Notes: generated by a model not told the origin, from the sequence alone. A stretch of 64,000 nucleotides of DNA from Mycolicibacterium mengxianglii (GCF_015710575.1 NZ_CP065373.1:3472001-3536000); one strand, 5' to 3'. Positions 1 through 10,208 are shown, counted from the stretch's first letter. Translations and numbers: made by a program.

Positions 1-648
1 GTGCAGCGGGTAGTCGCACTGTGCGGCGAGCTGCTCGTAGGCGGCCACCATCACCACCGGGTCGTTGTGCTTGACGCTGATCTTGATGTCGCCGAACCCG
101 TGCTCTTCGAACAGCGAGGCCTCCCACAGGGCTGACTCCACCAGCGCCTCGGGGGTCGCCTTGCCGTATTTCTGCATCAACCGGGGATCGAGCGATCCGG
201 CGTTGACCCCGATGCGGATCGGGATGCCTGCGGCACCGGCAGCCTTGGCCACCTCTTTGACCCGGCCGTCGAATTCCTTGATGTTGCCCGGGTTGACGCG
301 CACGGCGGCACACCCGGCGTCGATGGCGGCGAAGATGTACTTCGGCTGGAAGTGGATGTCGGCGATGACCGGGATGTTCGCCTTCTTGGCGATCGTCGGC
401 AGCGCGTCGGCGTCTTCCTGGCGGGGGCAGGCCACGCGGACGATGTCGCAGCCGGACGCGGTGAGTTCGGCGATCTGCTGCAGGGTGGCGTTGATGTCGT
501 GGGTCTTGGTGGTACACATCGACTGCACGGCGATCGGGTAGTCACTGCCGACGCCGACGTCGCCCACCATCAGCTGACGCGTCTTGCGGCGCGGCGCCAA
601 GGTGGGCGCGGGGGCCGCAGGCATACCCAGACCGATGGACATGGACAT
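1..648 (-). CDS. ispG: 4-hydroxy-3-methylbut-2-enyl diphosphate synthase, C-terminus cut by window
   Basis: IspG (GcpE) converts methylerythritol cyclodiphosphate to HMBPP in the non-mevalonate isoprenoid pathway with a 4Fe-4S cluster. The visible 216 residues start [13 protein letters not shown] and contain the conserved [34 protein letters not shown] and [15 protein letters not shown] stretches of the family. The cluster cysteines lie in the missing C-terminal half. The first of two in-frame ATGs (648 and 642) is chosen because an AAAAGAGAG purine run precedes it. It lies 30 bases downstream of rip1 and probably belongs to the dxr-rip1-ispG transcript. Two steps of the same pathway, Dxr and IspG, therefore flank Rip1, as in M. 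tuberculosis. Confidence 0.97.
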   Translation of the reverse strand, partial: MSMSIGLGMPAAPAPTLAPRRKTRQLMVGDVGVGSDYPIAVQSMCTTKTHDINATLQQIAELTASGCDIVRVACPRQEDADALPTIAKKANIPVIADIHFQPKYIFAAIDAGCAAVRVNPGNIKEFDGRVKEVAKAAGAAGIPIRIGVNAGSLDPRLMQKYGKATPEALVESALWEASLFEEHGFGDIKISVKHNDPVVMVAAYEQLAAQCDYPLH

Positions 649-678
649 GGTTGTCTCTCTTTTCGAAAAGTGAGCCGA

Positions 679-1902
679 CTATTGGAACAGCCGGATCGGG
701 TTCACCAGGTCGGCGGTCACGGTCAGCAGCATGTAGCCGACCACCACCACCAAGACTACGTAGGTGGCGGGCATCAGCTTGAGGTAGTTGACCGGTCCGG
801 CGGCCACCAGTCCGCGCGCTGTGCGGAACACGTTGCGGATCTTCTCGAACACCGCGATCGCGATGTGCCCACCGTCGAAGGGCAGCAGCGGCACCAGGTT
901 GACCGCACCGAGCACGAAGTTCAGCTGCGCCAGGAAGAACCAGAACGCCACCCACAGCCCGGCGTCGACGGTATCGCCGCCGATGATTGATGCGCCCACC
1001 ACCGAAATCGGCGTTTCGGGGTCTCTCTCGCCGCCGCCGATGGCGTCGACCAGGGCGCCCACCTTCGTGGGGATCGCCGCCAGCGACTTGCCCAGCTCGA
1101 CGGCCAGGTCCCCGGTGAACGCGAACGTCGCGGGCACCGCCGAGAGTGGGTTGTACTGGGTGGGCCCGAACTGCGCGGCGCCGACGCCGATGGCGCCGAC
1201 GTTGATGACCTGCTCGGAGCCGTCGTCGCCAGTGCTGATGCGCTGCGTCGGCGTGACGTCGACGACCGTGCTGAAGGTCTGCCCGTCACGTTCCACCACG
1301 AATGTCGTGGGCGCCTTGAGTTCACGTACGGCGGAGACCATCTCGTCGAAGTTGGCGACGGGGGTGTCGCCCACCTTGACGATGGTGTCGCCGGCCCGGA
1401 TGCCCGCCTGCGCAGCCGGCCCCGGTCCGGAGCACTCGCCGAGCTGACCCTTGGCGACTTCCGGTGCCACACAGGCTGTCTGCCCGACGACCGCGGTGGT
1501 GGGGGGATGCAGGTTGGGCAGGCCCCAGATGACGGCGATGGCGTAGATCAGCACCAGACCGATGACGAAGTTCATCCCCGGTCCGGCGAACAGCACTGCA
1601 GCCCGCTTCCAGGTCTTCTGGCGGTACATCGCCAACGGGCGCTCGGAGGGCTCGAGTTCCTCCACCGACGTCATGCCGGCGATATCGCAGAACCCGCCCA
1701 ACGGCACTGCCTTGAGGCCGTACTCGGTCTGGCCGAGGCGGTTCGGCCGGAATGTCGACCAGACCGTCGGCCCGAATCCCACGAAGTAGCGACGCACTTT
1801 CATCCCGGTGGCGCGCGCCACCCACATGTGCCCGCACTCGTGCAGCGCCACCGAGACCAGGATCGCCAGCGCGAACAGCACGATGCCTAACGCAAACATC
1901 AT
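679..1902 (-). CDS. rip1: Site-2 protease Rip1 (M50 zinc metalloprotease)
   Basis: Intramembrane zinc protease that cleaves anti-sigma factors after a first extracytoplasmic cut; in M. tuberculosis it controls envelope and stress regulons. The 407-residue product (M. tuberculosis about 404) begins [10 protein letters not shown]; the first membrane helix carries the zinc motif HECGH at residues 21-25. A PDZ domain with [13 protein letters not shown] follows in the middle, and the second active-site motif [12 protein letters not shown] is near the C-terminus. The start ATG overlaps the dxr stop by four bases (ATGA), which decides between the ATG starts and implies translational coupling. Confidence 0.96.
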   Translation of the reverse strand: MMFALGIVLFALAILVSVALHECGHMWVARATGMKVRRYFVGFGPTVWSTFRPNRLGQTEYGLKAVPLGGFCDIAGMTSVEELEPSERPLAMYRQKTWKRAAVLFAGPGMNFVIGLVLIYAIAVIWGLPNLHPPTTAVVGQTACVAPEVAKGQLGECSGPGPAAQAGIRAGDTIVKVGDTPVANFDEMVSAVRELKAPTTFVVERDGQTFSTVVDVTPTQRISTGDDGSEQVINVGAIGVGAAQFGPTQYNPLSAVPATFAFTGDLAVELGKSLAAIPTKVGALVDAIGGGERDPETPISVVGASIIGGDTVDAGLWVAFWFFLAQLNFVLGAVNLVPLLPFDGGHIAIAVFEKIRNVFRTARGLVAAGPVNYLKLMPATYVVLVVVVGYMLLTVTADLVNPIRLFQ

Positions 1903-3083
1903 TTTGTGGTGAGGACCTTCCGTGAGACGCGCTTCATCTGTTCCAGGGCCTGGCGTCTGGCCCAACTCTGCGCGTCGAGTACATCGTCCACGGTAGCCGG
2001 TTCCACCGACCATTGATCGGCAGCGTGCAGCACGTCACCCACTGTCGCGACAATCGTCGGGAACGAGATCCGGCCCGCGAGAAACGCCGCAGCCGCCTCT
2101 TCGTTGGCGGCGTTGTACACCGCGGTCATGCAGCCGCCGACCTCCCCGGCGTGCCGGGCGAGGTCGACCGCAGGAAACACGGTGTTGTCGACCGGCTCGA
2201 ATTCCCAGGTGGAGGCGGTGCTCCAGTCGCACGCCAGTGCCGCGCCCGGAACCCGGGCGGGCCAGCCCAGCGCGAGGGCGATGGGCAGTTTCATATCCGG
2301 CGGGCTGGCCTGCGCGAGTGTGGAGCCGTCGCAGAAGGTGACCATCGAGTGCACGATCGACTGCGGGTGCACCACCACCTCGATCCGGTCGTACGGGATA
2401 CCGAACAGCAGATGGGTCTCGATGAGCTCCAGGCCCTTGTTCACCAGCGACGCGGAGTTCAGCGTGTTCATCGGACCCATCGACCAGGTGGGATGGGCGC
2501 CGGCCTGTTCCGGGGTGACCGCAGACAGGTCCTGAGCGCGCCAACCCCGGAAGGGTCCGCCGGAGGCCGTCAGCACCAGGGCGGCCACCTCGTCGGCGGT
2601 ACCGCCGCGCAGGCACTGGGCCAGGGCGGAGTGTTCGGAGTCCACCGGCACGATCTGCCCGGGAGCGGCCGCTTTGAGCACCAGCGGACCACCTGCAACC
2701 AGCGATTCCTTGTTGGCCAGGGCCAGCCGGGCGCCGGTGGCCAGGGCCGCCAGGGTGGGCCGCAACCCGAGCGCGCCGACCAGCGCATTGAGGACCACAT
2801 CGGCCGGGGTGTCCTCGACGATTCTGGTGGCGGCGTCGGGCCCGGCGTAGCGCGCGGGGACACCGAGTTCGTCGAGCCGCTCGGCGGCAGCGGGGTCGGC
2901 GACCGCGACATTGGCGACGCCGGTCTGCTTCGCCTGCCGGGCGAGCAGTGCGGGGTCAGCACCGCCCGCGGCCAGGCCGACGACCTCGAATCGGTCCGGG
3001 TTGGCGGCAATCACGTCCAGCGCCTGGGTGCCGATGGACCCGGTGCTGCCGAGGATCAGTACCCGAAGGCGGTTGGTGACCAC
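1899..3083 (-). CDS. dxr: 1-deoxy-D-xylulose 5-phosphate reductoisomerase
   Basis: Dxr makes methylerythritol 4-phosphate from DXP with NADPH and a divalent metal, the committed step of the MEP pathway and the fosmidomycin target. The NADPH-binding motif [12 protein letters not shown] lies at residues 9-20. Metal and substrate motifs include [18 protein letters not shown] and NAANEEA. The GTG at 3083 (product [13 protein letters not shown]) is the most plausible start, giving 394 residues; the open frame continues upstream to 3170, but those residues do not look like the family. First gene of the dxr-rip1-ispG set, with a four-base overlap into rip1. Confidence 0.95.
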   Translation of the reverse strand: MVTNRLRVLILGSTGSIGTQALDVIAANPDRFEVVGLAAGGADPALLARQAKQTGVANVAVADPAAAERLDELGVPARYAGPDAATRIVEDTPADVVLNALVGALGLRPTLAALATGARLALANKESLVAGGPLVLKAAAPGQIVPVDSEHSALAQCLRGGTADEVAALVLTASGGPFRGWRAQDLSAVTPEQAGAHPTWSMGPMNTLNSASLVNKGLELIETHLLFGIPYDRIEVVVHPQSIVHSMVTFCDGSTLAQASPPDMKLPIALALGWPARVPGAALACDWSTASTWEFEPVDNTVFPAVDLARHAGEVGGCMTAVYNAANEEAAAAFLAGRISFPTIVATVGDVLHAADQWSVEPATVDDVLDAQSWARRQALEQMKRVSRKVLTTK

Positions 3084-3174
3084 CGCACCATTGTGCCGCG
3101 CCCGCGCAAACCGGCCTGCTACCGAGCCCGGCCCCGGCGAAATATGACGCAACTGTGACACGGCGTACACCGCG

Positions 3175-3203
3175 CCACTCCGCTACGGCCGGTGATCCGA
3201 ATG
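3175..3203 (+). promoter_or_regulatory. Possible SigK-type promoter of the MPT83-like gene
   Basis: CCACTC (3175-3180) and CCGAATG (3197-3203) are separated by 16 bases, about 42 bases before the lipoprotein start. From memory, the M. tuberculosis mpt83 and mpt70 promoters are SigK-dependent with elements close to CCATCC and CCGAAT. The -10 half is a good match and the -35 half approximate. The assignment is inference. Confidence 0.4.
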
Positions 3204-3244
3204 ACTGTTATCACCCGCCGAAGCAGACACAGGAGTCGCTCGCC

Positions 3245-3892
3245 ATGAATTCAGCTCATCGAAGATATGTCACCGCCGGATTTGCTGCGGTCGCAGTGCT
3301 CGCAATGTCGGCCTGTTCCAGCGACAAACCGAACACCGCCGCGGAGTCCACCCAGACCGAGACCTCGACGAGCACCTCCGTCGCCGCCGACCCGGCCGCG
3401 GACCTGATCGGCTCCGGCTGCGCCGCCTACGCCGAGCAGGTGCCCGACGGGCCGGGTTCAGTGACCGGCATGGCCGTCGCGCCCGTCACGGTCGCCGCGT
3501 CGAACAACCCGATGCTGACGACACTGACGCAGGCATTGTCCGGCCAGCTCAATCCGGAGGTGAATCTGGTGGACACCCTCAACGGCAGCGAGTACACGGT
3601 GTTCGCTCCTACCGATGACGCCTTCGCCAAGCTCGACCCGGCGACCATCGAACAGCTCAAAACCGATTCCGACCTGCTGACCTCGATCCTGACCTACCAC
3701 GTGGTGCCCGGTCAGGCCCGGCCCGAGCAGGTCGGCGGTGAGCACCAGACCGTGCAGGGCGCACCGTTGACCGTCACCGGCTCCGGCGACAACCTCACCG
3801 TCAACGACGCCGGGCTGGTCTGTGGCGGGGTCGGTACCGCCAACGCCACGGTCTACATGATCGACACCGTGTTGATGCCACCCACCGCATGA
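3245..3892 (+). CDS. mpt83: MPT83-like fasciclin-domain lipoprotein
   Basis: Secreted lipoprotein with one FAS1 (fasciclin) domain. The 215-residue product opens with a signal peptide ending in the lipobox MSAC, so Cys is lipidated at about residue 20, followed by a Ser/Thr-rich linker. FAS1 motifs [16 protein letters not shown] and LTYHVVPGQ are clear, and the end is [17 protein letters not shown] at 3231-3235 lies nine bases before the ATG. In M. tuberculosis mpt83 is followed by dipZ and then mpt70; here the second fasciclin follows directly and dipZ is absent. Function of the family is uncertain; adhesion-like or host-interaction roles are proposed. Confidence 0.9.
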   Translation: MNSAHRRYVTAGFAAVAVLAMSACSSDKPNTAAESTQTETSTSTSVAADPAADLIGSGCAAYAEQVPDGPGSVTGMAVAPVTVAASNNPMLTTLTQALSGQLNPEVNLVDTLNGSEYTVFAPTDDAFAKLDPATIEQLKTDSDLLTSILTYHVVPGQARPEQVGGEHQTVQGAPLTVTGSGDNLTVNDAGLVCGGVGTANATVYMIDTVLMPPTA

Positions 3893-4022
3893 CGCGCCAT
3901 CTCCGCGCCACGCATTCCTGATGCCGTTGGTGCACAACGACACCGATCACGATCCCGACCAATTTGAAGTTCAACCGGCGGCGCACCGATGCCGCCGACA
4001 ACGCATGAGGAGTAAAACGCCA

Positions 4023-4610
4023 ATGAGCACTTTCAAGAAATCAGTCGCGACCGGATTCGCCGCCGCAGCCCTGGTGGGGTTGGCCGTCAGCGCCGCGCCG
4101 ACTGCCGCCGCCGAGCCGATGGGGCTCGTCGGTCCCGGCTGTGCGGCCTACGCCCAGCAGGTCCCCACCGGACCCGGCTCAGTCGCGGGGATGGCGCGCG
4201 ATCCCCTGAGCGTCGCCGCCGCCAACAACCCACTGCTGTCCACGCTGTCTGCTGCCATCTCCGGCAAACTGAACCCCGACGTCAATCTGGTCAACACCCT
4301 CGACGGAGGTGAGTTCACGGTTTTCGCCCCCACCGATGAGGCGTTCGCCAAGCTCGCTCCTGCCACCATCGAGACGCTGAAAACCGACGCCTCGATGCTG
4401 ACGAACATCCTGACGTACCACGTGGTTCCGGGCCGCGTGAGTCCCGACCAGATCGCCGGCACACACGCCACCGTCCAGGGTGCACCGGTGACGGTGACCG
4501 CGGCCGACGGTGGCCTGCGGGTCAACGACGCGTCCGTGGTCTGCGGTGGGGTCGGCACGGCGAACGCGACCGTCTACCTCATCGACTCCGTTTTGATGCC
4601 GCCTGCCTGA
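4023..4610 (+). CDS. mpt70: MPT70-like secreted fasciclin-domain protein
   Basis: Soluble secreted partner of the preceding lipoprotein. The 195-residue product (MPT70 about 193) has a Sec signal peptide ending TAAA/EP near residue 29 with no lipobox cysteine, then a single FAS1 domain with [16 protein letters not shown] and LTYHVVPGR. It is closely similar to the upstream gene from [12 protein letters not shown] onward, so the two are tandem paralogues. GAGGAG at 4007-4012 is ten bases before the ATG. A hairpin follows the stop. Confidence 0.9.
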   Translation: MSTFKKSVATGFAAAALVGLAVSAAPTAAAEPMGLVGPGCAAYAQQVPTGPGSVAGMARDPLSVAAANNPLLSTLSAAISGKLNPDVNLVNTLDGGEFTVFAPTDEAFAKLAPATIETLKTDASMLTNILTYHVVPGRVSPDQIAGTHATVQGAPVTVTAADGGLRVNDASVVCGGVGTANATVYLIDSVLMPPA

Positions 4611-4633
4611 CCGGCACTCCGGCGGACGCGAGC

Positions 4634-4665
4634 CCAGCAGCCCGGCCCGTTCGGCGGGCTGCTGG
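4634..4665 (+). terminator. Hairpin after the fasciclin pair
   Basis: Perfect 11-base arms (4634-4644 and 4655-4665, core CAGCAGCCCG / CGGGCTGCTG) with a 10-base loop, 24 bases after the second fasciclin stop. No U-run follows, as is usual for mycobacterial terminators. Confidence 0.6.
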
Positions 4666-4800
4666 TCCGTCGACTGTTTGCCTCCGCAATAATTTGGATC
4701 CAAAATACCAGTCCACAGGGCCTCGCACCGGTCCGCGCCAATGTTGCCACATTTGCGGGTTGGCGCTGCATCCGTCGCGTGCAGCATCTACTCTTGCCGT

Positions 4801-5439
4801 GTGGATGACTGGACCTCGGCCGGCGAGGCTCCGAGCCTCGACATCCTCGAGGGTCTGATCGCAGCGGTGGCGGACCCGGCCGACGAGAACCACGCCCCCG
4901 TCGCGCGCAGGTTCGCCGAGCAGCTCTCCAAGCACCGCGGCGCGGTCGAGAAGGTGATCGAGGCGTCCCTGCGCAATCCGGACCGACTCGCCGCACTGCA
5001 CGAGACCGGGCTGATGAGCGGTGGGGCGACCTGTCGGCTCGACCGCATCGCCGAACTGACGGCCGAGGCCCTCGGCACCGGGTACGCAGCGATCACCCTG
5101 GTCGACAGCGACAGTCAATTCCTGGCCGGATGCAGCGTGGCCGCCGCCGCGGCCGATGTGCGACGGCGCCCCATCGAGGTCTCGGTGAGCAGGTTCGTCG
5201 TCGCCAGCGGACATCCACTGTTCGTTGCCGACGCCACGGTGCACCCTCTGCTGGGCAACAACCCGGCGGTGCGAAGTGGTGAGGTGCTCGCCTTCGCCGG
5301 TGTCCTGCTCCTCAGTGACACCCTGCAGGCGGTCGGCACGTTGTGCGCCTGGGATACGCACCCTCACCGGTGGTCCAGTGGGCAGAGACAACTCCTGGAG
5401 GACTTCGCCGAACTGACCCGCGCCAACATCTTCGCCTAG
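4801..5439 (+). CDS. GAF-domain protein
   Basis: A 212-residue cytoplasmic protein. The first ~65 residues are a small helical region and the remainder is a GAF fold, with patterns such as GTGYAAITLVDSDSQFLAGC, SRFVVASGHPLFVADATVHPLLGNNP and LLSDTLQAVGTLCAWDTHPHRW typical of stand-alone GAF sensors. No kinase, cyclase or HTH output domain is attached, so any partner acts in trans. The GTG at 4801 fits the conserved region better than an in-frame ATG 60 bases upstream. Ligand unknown. The next gene converges on it. Confidence 0.75.
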   Translation: MDDWTSAGEAPSLDILEGLIAAVADPADENHAPVARRFAEQLSKHRGAVEKVIEASLRNPDRLAALHETGLMSGGATCRLDRIAELTAEALGTGYAAITLVDSDSQFLAGCSVAAAAADVRRRPIEVSVSRFVVASGHPLFVADATVHPLLGNNPAVRSGEVLAFAGVLLLSDTLQAVGTLCAWDTHPHRWSSGQRQLLEDFAELTRANIFA

Positions 5440-5473
5440 GAGCCGCTGTCGCCGCGCCGCCCCTCCAGCGTGC

Positions 5474-6304
5474 TCACGCGTCCGCCTCCGTCGCATCGGA
5501 CCGGAACACCGGCCAGCACAAATCAGTCTCCCATTGTGCGGAATCTTCAGTGTCCCAATAGAACCGGTGGTAGTACTCGCGCAGGGGCCCGTCGACACTG
5601 ATCTCGTGCCGGGTGGCGTAATCGCCGAGTGCGCTGTAGGCCAGGTCCACGTCGTCGTGCGGTCCGTGGTGGCGGAGGACGGCCAGTTCAGCGGGCGGCA
5701 CCAGCAGCTGCTGCGGCCGGCCCACCGCCCGCGGGGCCTCGCGGACCGGGATGAACGCCGTCACCTCACCGCGATCCTGCGAGAAGATCTCGAAGCCGAA
5801 CAACGCGCCCAACACGCCGGTCTGGGACAGGCGCTGGGAGGTCACCGTCGCCTGCAGTTCGGCAACCGCGCCCTGCCACCACACCACCAGGTCGTCGCGA
5901 TCCACCGTGTCGGTGATTCCCACCGCCGGGGTGGGCGGCACGCTGCGGTGCTCGACACGCGTGGTGGCCTGTGGCCGTTCCAGCAGCGCCCGCAGCGACT
6001 CGACGGCGCCGCGGGTGGCGGCCAGCTCGGCCTCCAGGCGGCGAAGGTGCTCACTGATCAACGAATGGCGCTGAGCGGGTTGCGCTGCCAGTACCGCACG
6101 CACCTCGGCGACCGGCATGTCGAGCTCGCGAAGCCGGCGGACCACCTGGACCGTGGGGATCTGTTGCTGCGAGTAGTAGCGGTAGCCCGTCGCCGGATCT
6201 ACGTACACCGGCGTGACCAACCCGACGTCGTGGTAGTGCCGCAACGCCTTCACGCTCAGCTGGGTCATCCGGGAGAAGTCGCCGATGGACAATCGCTCGG
6301 TCAT
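5474..6304 (-). CDS. MerR-family transcriptional regulator with GyrI-like effector domain
   Basis: N-terminal MerR winged helix: LSIGDFSRMTQLSVKALRHYHDVGLVTPVYVDPATGYRYYS, then a coiled-coil dimerisation helix (about residues 75-110) and a C-terminal ~150-residue region resembling GyrI/BmrR-type small-molecule binding domains. This layout is typical of drug- or ligand-responsive activators. The ATG at 6304 is chosen because GGTGA precedes it at five bases; an ATG at 6322 would add six residues. It is convergent with the GAF gene, so its target is not obvious from position. Confidence 0.85.
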   Translation of the reverse strand: MTERLSIGDFSRMTQLSVKALRHYHDVGLVTPVYVDPATGYRYYSQQQIPTVQVVRRLRELDMPVAEVRAVLAAQPAQRHSLISEHLRRLEAELAATRGAVESLRALLERPQATTRVEHRSVPPTPAVGITDTVDRDDLVVWWQGAVAELQATVTSQRLSQTGVLGALFGFEIFSQDRGEVTAFIPVREAPRAVGRPQQLLVPPAELAVLRHHGPHDDVDLAYSALGDYATRHEISVDGPLREYYHRFYWDTEDSAQWETDLCWPVFRSDATEADA

Positions 6305-6382
6305 CTCGGTCACCTGGATCATGTCGTCATCGTCGGGTCTCCGGTTACCGGAGAGTCAAACCACCCCGCTCATCCTGAGCGG

Positions 6383-7309
6383 CTACGCACCGTCGGCCGG
6401 ACCGGGCGGGAAATGCTGCGCCCAGTGCCGGGCGATGTCGACCCGCCGCGTCACCCACACCTTGTCGTGAGCCTGGATGTGATCGAGAAAGCGCTCCAGC
6501 GAGGCGATCCGGGCCGGACGGCCCACCAGCCGGCAGTGCAAACCGACCGACAGCATCTTCGGGGCGCCCGCGGCACCTTCGGCGTACAACACGTCGAACG
6601 CGTCCCGCAGGTAGGCGAAGAACTCGTCACCGGAGGGGAATCCACTGGTCGCGACGAACTTCATGTCGTTGGTGTCCAGGGTGTAGGGCACCACCAGATG
6701 GTCGTGGTCGCCGACCTTCGTCCAATACGGCAGATCGTCGGCATAGGAGTCGGAGTCGTACAGAAACCCGCCGTGTTCGACGACCAAGCGGCGGGTCTGG
6801 GGTGAGTCCCGCCCGGTGTACCAACCCAGTGGCGCCGCTCCGGTCAGCTCTTTGAGCATCGCGACCGCCTCGGCCATGTGCGCTGCCTCCACCTCGGGCT
6901 CGACCAGCTGGTAGCTCAGCCAGCGCAGACCGTGGCAGGCAATCTCGTCGCCGCGGGCCAGGAAGGCTTCGACGGCGGCAGGATTGCGGGCCAGCGCCAG
7001 CGCCACACCGAAGATGGTCAACGGCAGTTGCCTGCGGTCGAAAACCCGCAGCACCCGCCACAGCCCGGCGCGCGAGCCGTACTCGTACAGCGACTCCAGG
7101 CTCATATGCCGGTTCGGAAATGATTGTGCGCCAATCACTTCGGAGAGAAATATCTCCGAACCGGCATCGCCGTGCAGCACGTTGTTCTCGGCGCCCTCTT
7201 CATAGTTGAGGACGAACTGCACGGCGATGTTGGCCCCGCCGGGCCACTGCGGATTCGGAGGGTTGGCCCCGTACCCCACCATGTCGCGCGGATAGTCCTG
7301 CAGTGTCAT
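6383..7309 (-). CDS. Polysaccharide deacetylase-family hydrolase (PuuE-like)
   Basis: A 308-residue NodB-fold enzyme without a signal peptide. Motifs VQFVLNYEEGAENNVLHGD, YGSRAGLWRVLRVFDRRQLPLTIFGVALAL and DEIACHGLRWLSYQ are those of the cytoplasmic PuuE branch, which includes metal-independent allantoinases, rather than secreted chitin or peptidoglycan deacetylases. Substrate is therefore likely an amide such as allantoin, but this cannot be decided here and no purine-catabolism genes are adjacent. The start faces the photolyase gene 117 bases away; the two may share a promoter region. Confidence 0.85.
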   Translation of the reverse strand: MTLQDYPRDMVGYGANPPNPQWPGGANIAVQFVLNYEEGAENNVLHGDAGSEIFLSEVIGAQSFPNRHMSLESLYEYGSRAGLWRVLRVFDRRQLPLTIFGVALALARNPAAVEAFLARGDEIACHGLRWLSYQLVEPEVEAAHMAEAVAMLKELTGAAPLGWYTGRDSPQTRRLVVEHGGFLYDSDSYADDLPYWTKVGDHDHLVVPYTLDTNDMKFVATSGFPSGDEFFAYLRDAFDVLYAEGAAGAPKMLSVGLHCRLVGRPARIASLERFLDHIQAHDKVWVTRRVDIARHWAQHFPPGPADGA

Positions 7310-7426
7310 GGCGGCAATTGTGTCAGCCGGACCGCGCATCGGCTTGCAGCGAGGCGCATCCGGCGTCATCAGGGCGTCATGACCATCAGGGCCGTGCACG
7401 CCGGGAAACCGGGCAGCATTGCAGGT

Positions 7427-8722
7427 ATGACCCGGCTGATGTGGTTTCGTCGTGATCTGCGCCTGGCGGATCTGCCGGCACTGCTCGACGCCGGTGGCGA
7501 CGCCGCCGACGTGCTGGCCTGCTACGTGCTCGATCCGCGGCTGACGGACTCCGCGGGGCCCCGTCGGCTGCAGTTCCTCTACGACTCGCTCCGTGAGCTG
7601 CAAGAGGCGCTCGACGGCCGGCTTCTGATCACCCGCGGCCGACCCGACACGGCCATCCCCGCACTGGCCAAGGCCGTCGACGCCGAGGCGGTGCACGTCT
7701 CCGCGGAGTTCACCCCGTTCGGAATGGCCCGGGACGAGGCGGTCGCCGCCGCCCTCGGGGCTGTTCCCCTGGAGGTGACGGGATCGCCGTATCTGGTGAC
7801 TCCGGGCCGGGTCACCAAGGACGACGGCTCGACCTACAAGGTGTTCACCCCGTACTTCCGCAGGTGGCGGGACCACGGCTGGCGGGCCCCGGCCAGAACC
7901 GACCACACGTCCGCGCGCTGGGTGGACCCCGCCGAGGTGACGGGGACGGATCGCGTCCTCGAGATCCCCGACCCGGGCACCGAACTGCCGTACCCGGCGG
8001 GTGAGCGGGCCGCCCGGCGGCAGTGGACACGGTTCGTCGAGGAACACCTCGACGACTACGCCGACCACCGCGATCTCGACGCGACCAGCCGGATGTCGGC
8101 CTACCTGCATTTCGGCAACATCCATCCGCGCACCCTGGCCGCCGACCTCGGATCAGCCGCATCCGGACCCGCCGCGTACCTGCGGGAGCTGGCGTTCCGC
8201 GACTTCTACGCCTCGGTGCTGGCGCACTGGCCGCGCAGCAGTTGGTGGAACTTCAATCCCGACTTCGACGGGATCGAACTCGACCACGACGACGCCGCGG
8301 AGGAATCCTTCGCCGCGTGGAAAGGGGGCCGTACCGGCTTTCCGATCGTCGACGCCGGCATGCGGCAGCTGAGCACCACGGGTTTCATGCACAACCGGGT
8401 ACGGATGATCACTGCGTCATTCCTGGTCAAGGATCTGCATCTGCCGTGGCAGTGGGGCGCGCGGTGGTTCCTCGAGCAGCTGCTCGACGGGGATATGGCC
8501 AGTAACCAGCACGGCTGGCAGTGGGCCGCCGGCTGCGGCACCGATGCCGCCCCTTATTTCCGGGTGTTCAACCCTGACACCCAGGGCAAGAAATTCGACC
8601 CTGACGGGGCCTACGTTCGGCGCTGGGTGCCCGAGTACGGCACTGCCGCCTACCCCGAGCCGATCGTCGACCACAGCAGGGAACGCACCGAGGCACTGCG
8701 CCGGTACAACGCGCTCGGCTGA
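7427..8722 (+). CDS. phr: Deoxyribodipyrimidine photolyase
   Basis: Blue-light DNA repair enzyme of the cryptochrome/photolyase family (431 residues). The N-terminal Rossmann antenna domain starts MTRLMWFRRDLRLADLPAL. The C-terminal FAD domain contains DATSRMSAYLHFGNIHPRT, the RELAFRDFYA segment and the signature TGFMHNRVRMITASFLVKDLHLPWQWG followed by DGDMASNQHGWQWAAGCG, with a C-terminal YFRVFNPDTQGKKFDPDGAYVRRWVPE. This is a class I CPD photolyase pattern. M. tuberculosis is not known to carry one; fast-growing environmental mycobacteria often do. Confidence 0.93.
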   Translation: MTRLMWFRRDLRLADLPALLDAGGDAADVLACYVLDPRLTDSAGPRRLQFLYDSLRELQEALDGRLLITRGRPDTAIPALAKAVDAEAVHVSAEFTPFGMARDEAVAAALGAVPLEVTGSPYLVTPGRVTKDDGSTYKVFTPYFRRWRDHGWRAPARTDHTSARWVDPAEVTGTDRVLEIPDPGTELPYPAGERAARRQWTRFVEEHLDDYADHRDLDATSRMSAYLHFGNIHPRTLAADLGSAASGPAAYLRELAFRDFYASVLAHWPRSSWWNFNPDFDGIELDHDDAAEESFAAWKGGRTGFPIVDAGMRQLSTTGFMHNRVRMITASFLVKDLHLPWQWGARWFLEQLLDGDMASNQHGWQWAAGCGTDAAPYFRVFNPDTQGKKFDPDGAYVRRWVPEYGTAAYPEPIVDHSRERTEALRRYNALG

Positions 8723-8786
8723 ACCGAGAATTCGGGGTATGCCAGAATATCGGCAGGAAACCGGCCCGATCGTGAGGAGCTCAGCA

Positions 8787-9041
8787 GTGGTCAGCACCGA
8801 GGTGGATCGCTACACCGATGTCGACCCCGCCGATGTGCCGTCCGCGCAGTGGGGCTGGAGCAAGATCAACTACCGCACCTGGCACATCGCCGGGCTGTGC
8901 GGAATCCTGTTCCTGCTGGCGATGCTGCGGGGCAACCACGTCGGCCGCGTCGAGGACTACTTCTTGATCGGCTTCGCCCTGATCGGCGCGTTCTTCCTGA
9001 TCCGCGACTGGTGGGGCCGCCGCCGCGGCTGGCTCCGCTGA
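8787..9041 (+). CDS. DUF2631 small membrane protein
   Basis: An 84-residue protein similar to Rv2876. Two hydrophobic helices (IAGLCGILFLLAMLRG and YFLIGFALIGAFFLI) are separated by a short charged loop, and the end is basic (RDWWGRRRGWLR). The GTG at 8787 is chosen because GAGGAG at 8774-8779 is seven bases upstream; an ATG at 8739 has no such site. No function is known. It follows phr by 64 bases and is closed by a hairpin. Confidence 0.8.
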   Translation: MVSTEVDRYTDVDPADVPSAQWGWSKINYRTWHIAGLCGILFLLAMLRGNHVGRVEDYFLIGFALIGAFFLIRDWWGRRRGWLR

Positions 9042-9045
9042 TCTT

Positions 9046-9067
9046 CGCCCAAACTCACGTTTGGGCG
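9046..9067. terminator. Hairpin between convergent DUF2631 and rlmN genes
   Basis: CGCCCAAAC (9046-9054), loop TCAC, GTTTGGGCG (9059-9067): nine perfect pairs with a four-base loop. A second, weaker hairpin (CCGACG 9083-9088, CGTCGG 9095-9100) follows. Position between convergent stops fits bidirectional termination. Confidence 0.6.
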
Positions 9068-9113
9068 GGAAAGTTCGAGAAGCCGACGCCATTTCGTCGG
9101 TCTCGGTGCTACG

Positions 9114-10208
9114 TCAGGCGCCCTCGGCGGCCAGCTGACCACAGGCGGCCGCAATCTCGCGGCCGCGGGTATCCCGCACCGTGCACGACACACCTTTGGC
9201 CCGCACCCGCTTCACGAACTCACGTTCCACCGGTTTGGGACTTGCGTCCCACTCGCTGCCCGGCGTCGGGTTCAGCGGAATCAGATTGACATGCACCAGC
9301 GGGCCGAACACCGCGTGCAGCTTCTTGCCCAGCAGGTCAGCCCGCCACGGCTGGTCGTTGACATCCCGGATCAAGGCGTACTCCACCGACACCCGGCGAC
9401 CGGTGCTATCGGCGTAGAACCGTGCCGCATCGAGCACTTCGTCGATGTTCCACCGGTTGTTCACCGGCACCAGAGTGTCGCGCAGTTCGTCGTCAGGGGT
9501 GTGCAGTGACAGCGCCAGCGTCACTCCGAGCTTTTCCTCGGCAAGTTTGCGGATCGCCGGCGCCAGCCCGACCGTGGAGACGGTGACCGAACGCGCGGAG
9601 ATACCGAAGCCGTGCGGCGACGGCTCGGTGATGCGACGCACCGCGGCCACCACCCGGTTGTAGTTCGCCAACGGCTCCCCCATGCCCATGAACACCACAT
9701 TGGAGAGCCGGCCGCCGAACTCGTCGCGCACTGCGGCCCCGGCAGCACGGACCTGTTCGACGATTTCGCCGGTGGACAGGTTGCGCATCAGGCCGCCCTG
9801 GCCGGTGGCACAGAACGGGCACGCCATGCCGCAGCCGGCCTGCGACGAGATACAGACGGTGTTGCGGTCCGGATAGCGCATCAACACCGACTCGAACGTC
9901 GTCCCGTCGATCGCCCGCCACAACGTCTTGCGGGTCTCGCCGGCATCGCACTGGATCTGCTTGGCGACATCGAGCAACCGGGGGAAAAGCGCCTCCGCGA
10001 CCGGGCCGCGCACCGCGGCAGGCAGATCGGTCATCAGCGCCGGGTCATTGATCAACCTGCCGAAGTACTGCGAGGCCAGTTGCTTGCCCCGGAACGCCGG
10101 CAGACCCAGCTCGCCGACTGCGGCCGCCCGCGCAGCGTCGTCGAGATCGGCGAAGTGTCGCGGCGGGAGCCCACGTTTGGGCGCCTCGAAGATCAACTGT
10201 TGCTTCAT
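9114..10208 (-). CDS. rlmN: Dual-specificity rRNA/tRNA adenine-C2 methyltransferase RlmN
   Basis: Radical-SAM enzyme that methylates A2503 of 23S rRNA and A37 of some tRNAs. The 364-residue protein has the CxxxCxxC cluster ligands at Cys126, Cys130 and Cys133 ([17 protein letters not shown]), the SAM segment [13 protein letters not shown], and the catalytic C-terminal cysteine in [11 protein letters not shown]. The ATG overlaps the stop of the upstream LysR gene by four bases, so the two are probably co-transcribed although functionally unrelated. Confidence 0.96.
   Translation of the reverse strand: MKQQLIFEAPKRGLPPRHFADLDDAARAAAVGELGLPAFRGKQLASQYFGRLINDPALMTDLPAAVRGPVAEALFPRLLDVAKQIQCDAGETRKTLWRAIDGTTFESVLMRYPDRNTVCISSQAGCGMACPFCATGQGGLMRNLSTGEIVEQVRAAGAAVRDEFGGRLSNVVFMGMGEPLANYNRVVAAVRRITEPSPHGFGISARSVTVSTVGLAPAIRKLAEEKLGVTLALSLHTPDDELRDTLVPVNNRWNIDEVLDAARFYADSTGRRVSVEYALIRDVNDQPWRADLLGKKLHAVFGPLVHVNLIPLNPTPGSEWDASPKPVEREFVKRVRAKGVSCTVRDTRGREIAAACGQLAAEGA

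Noticed and set aside
659..670. CTTTTCGAAAAG palindrome before ispG
   Set aside because: Twelve bases overlapping the ribosome-binding site; most likely chance in an A/T-rich leader.
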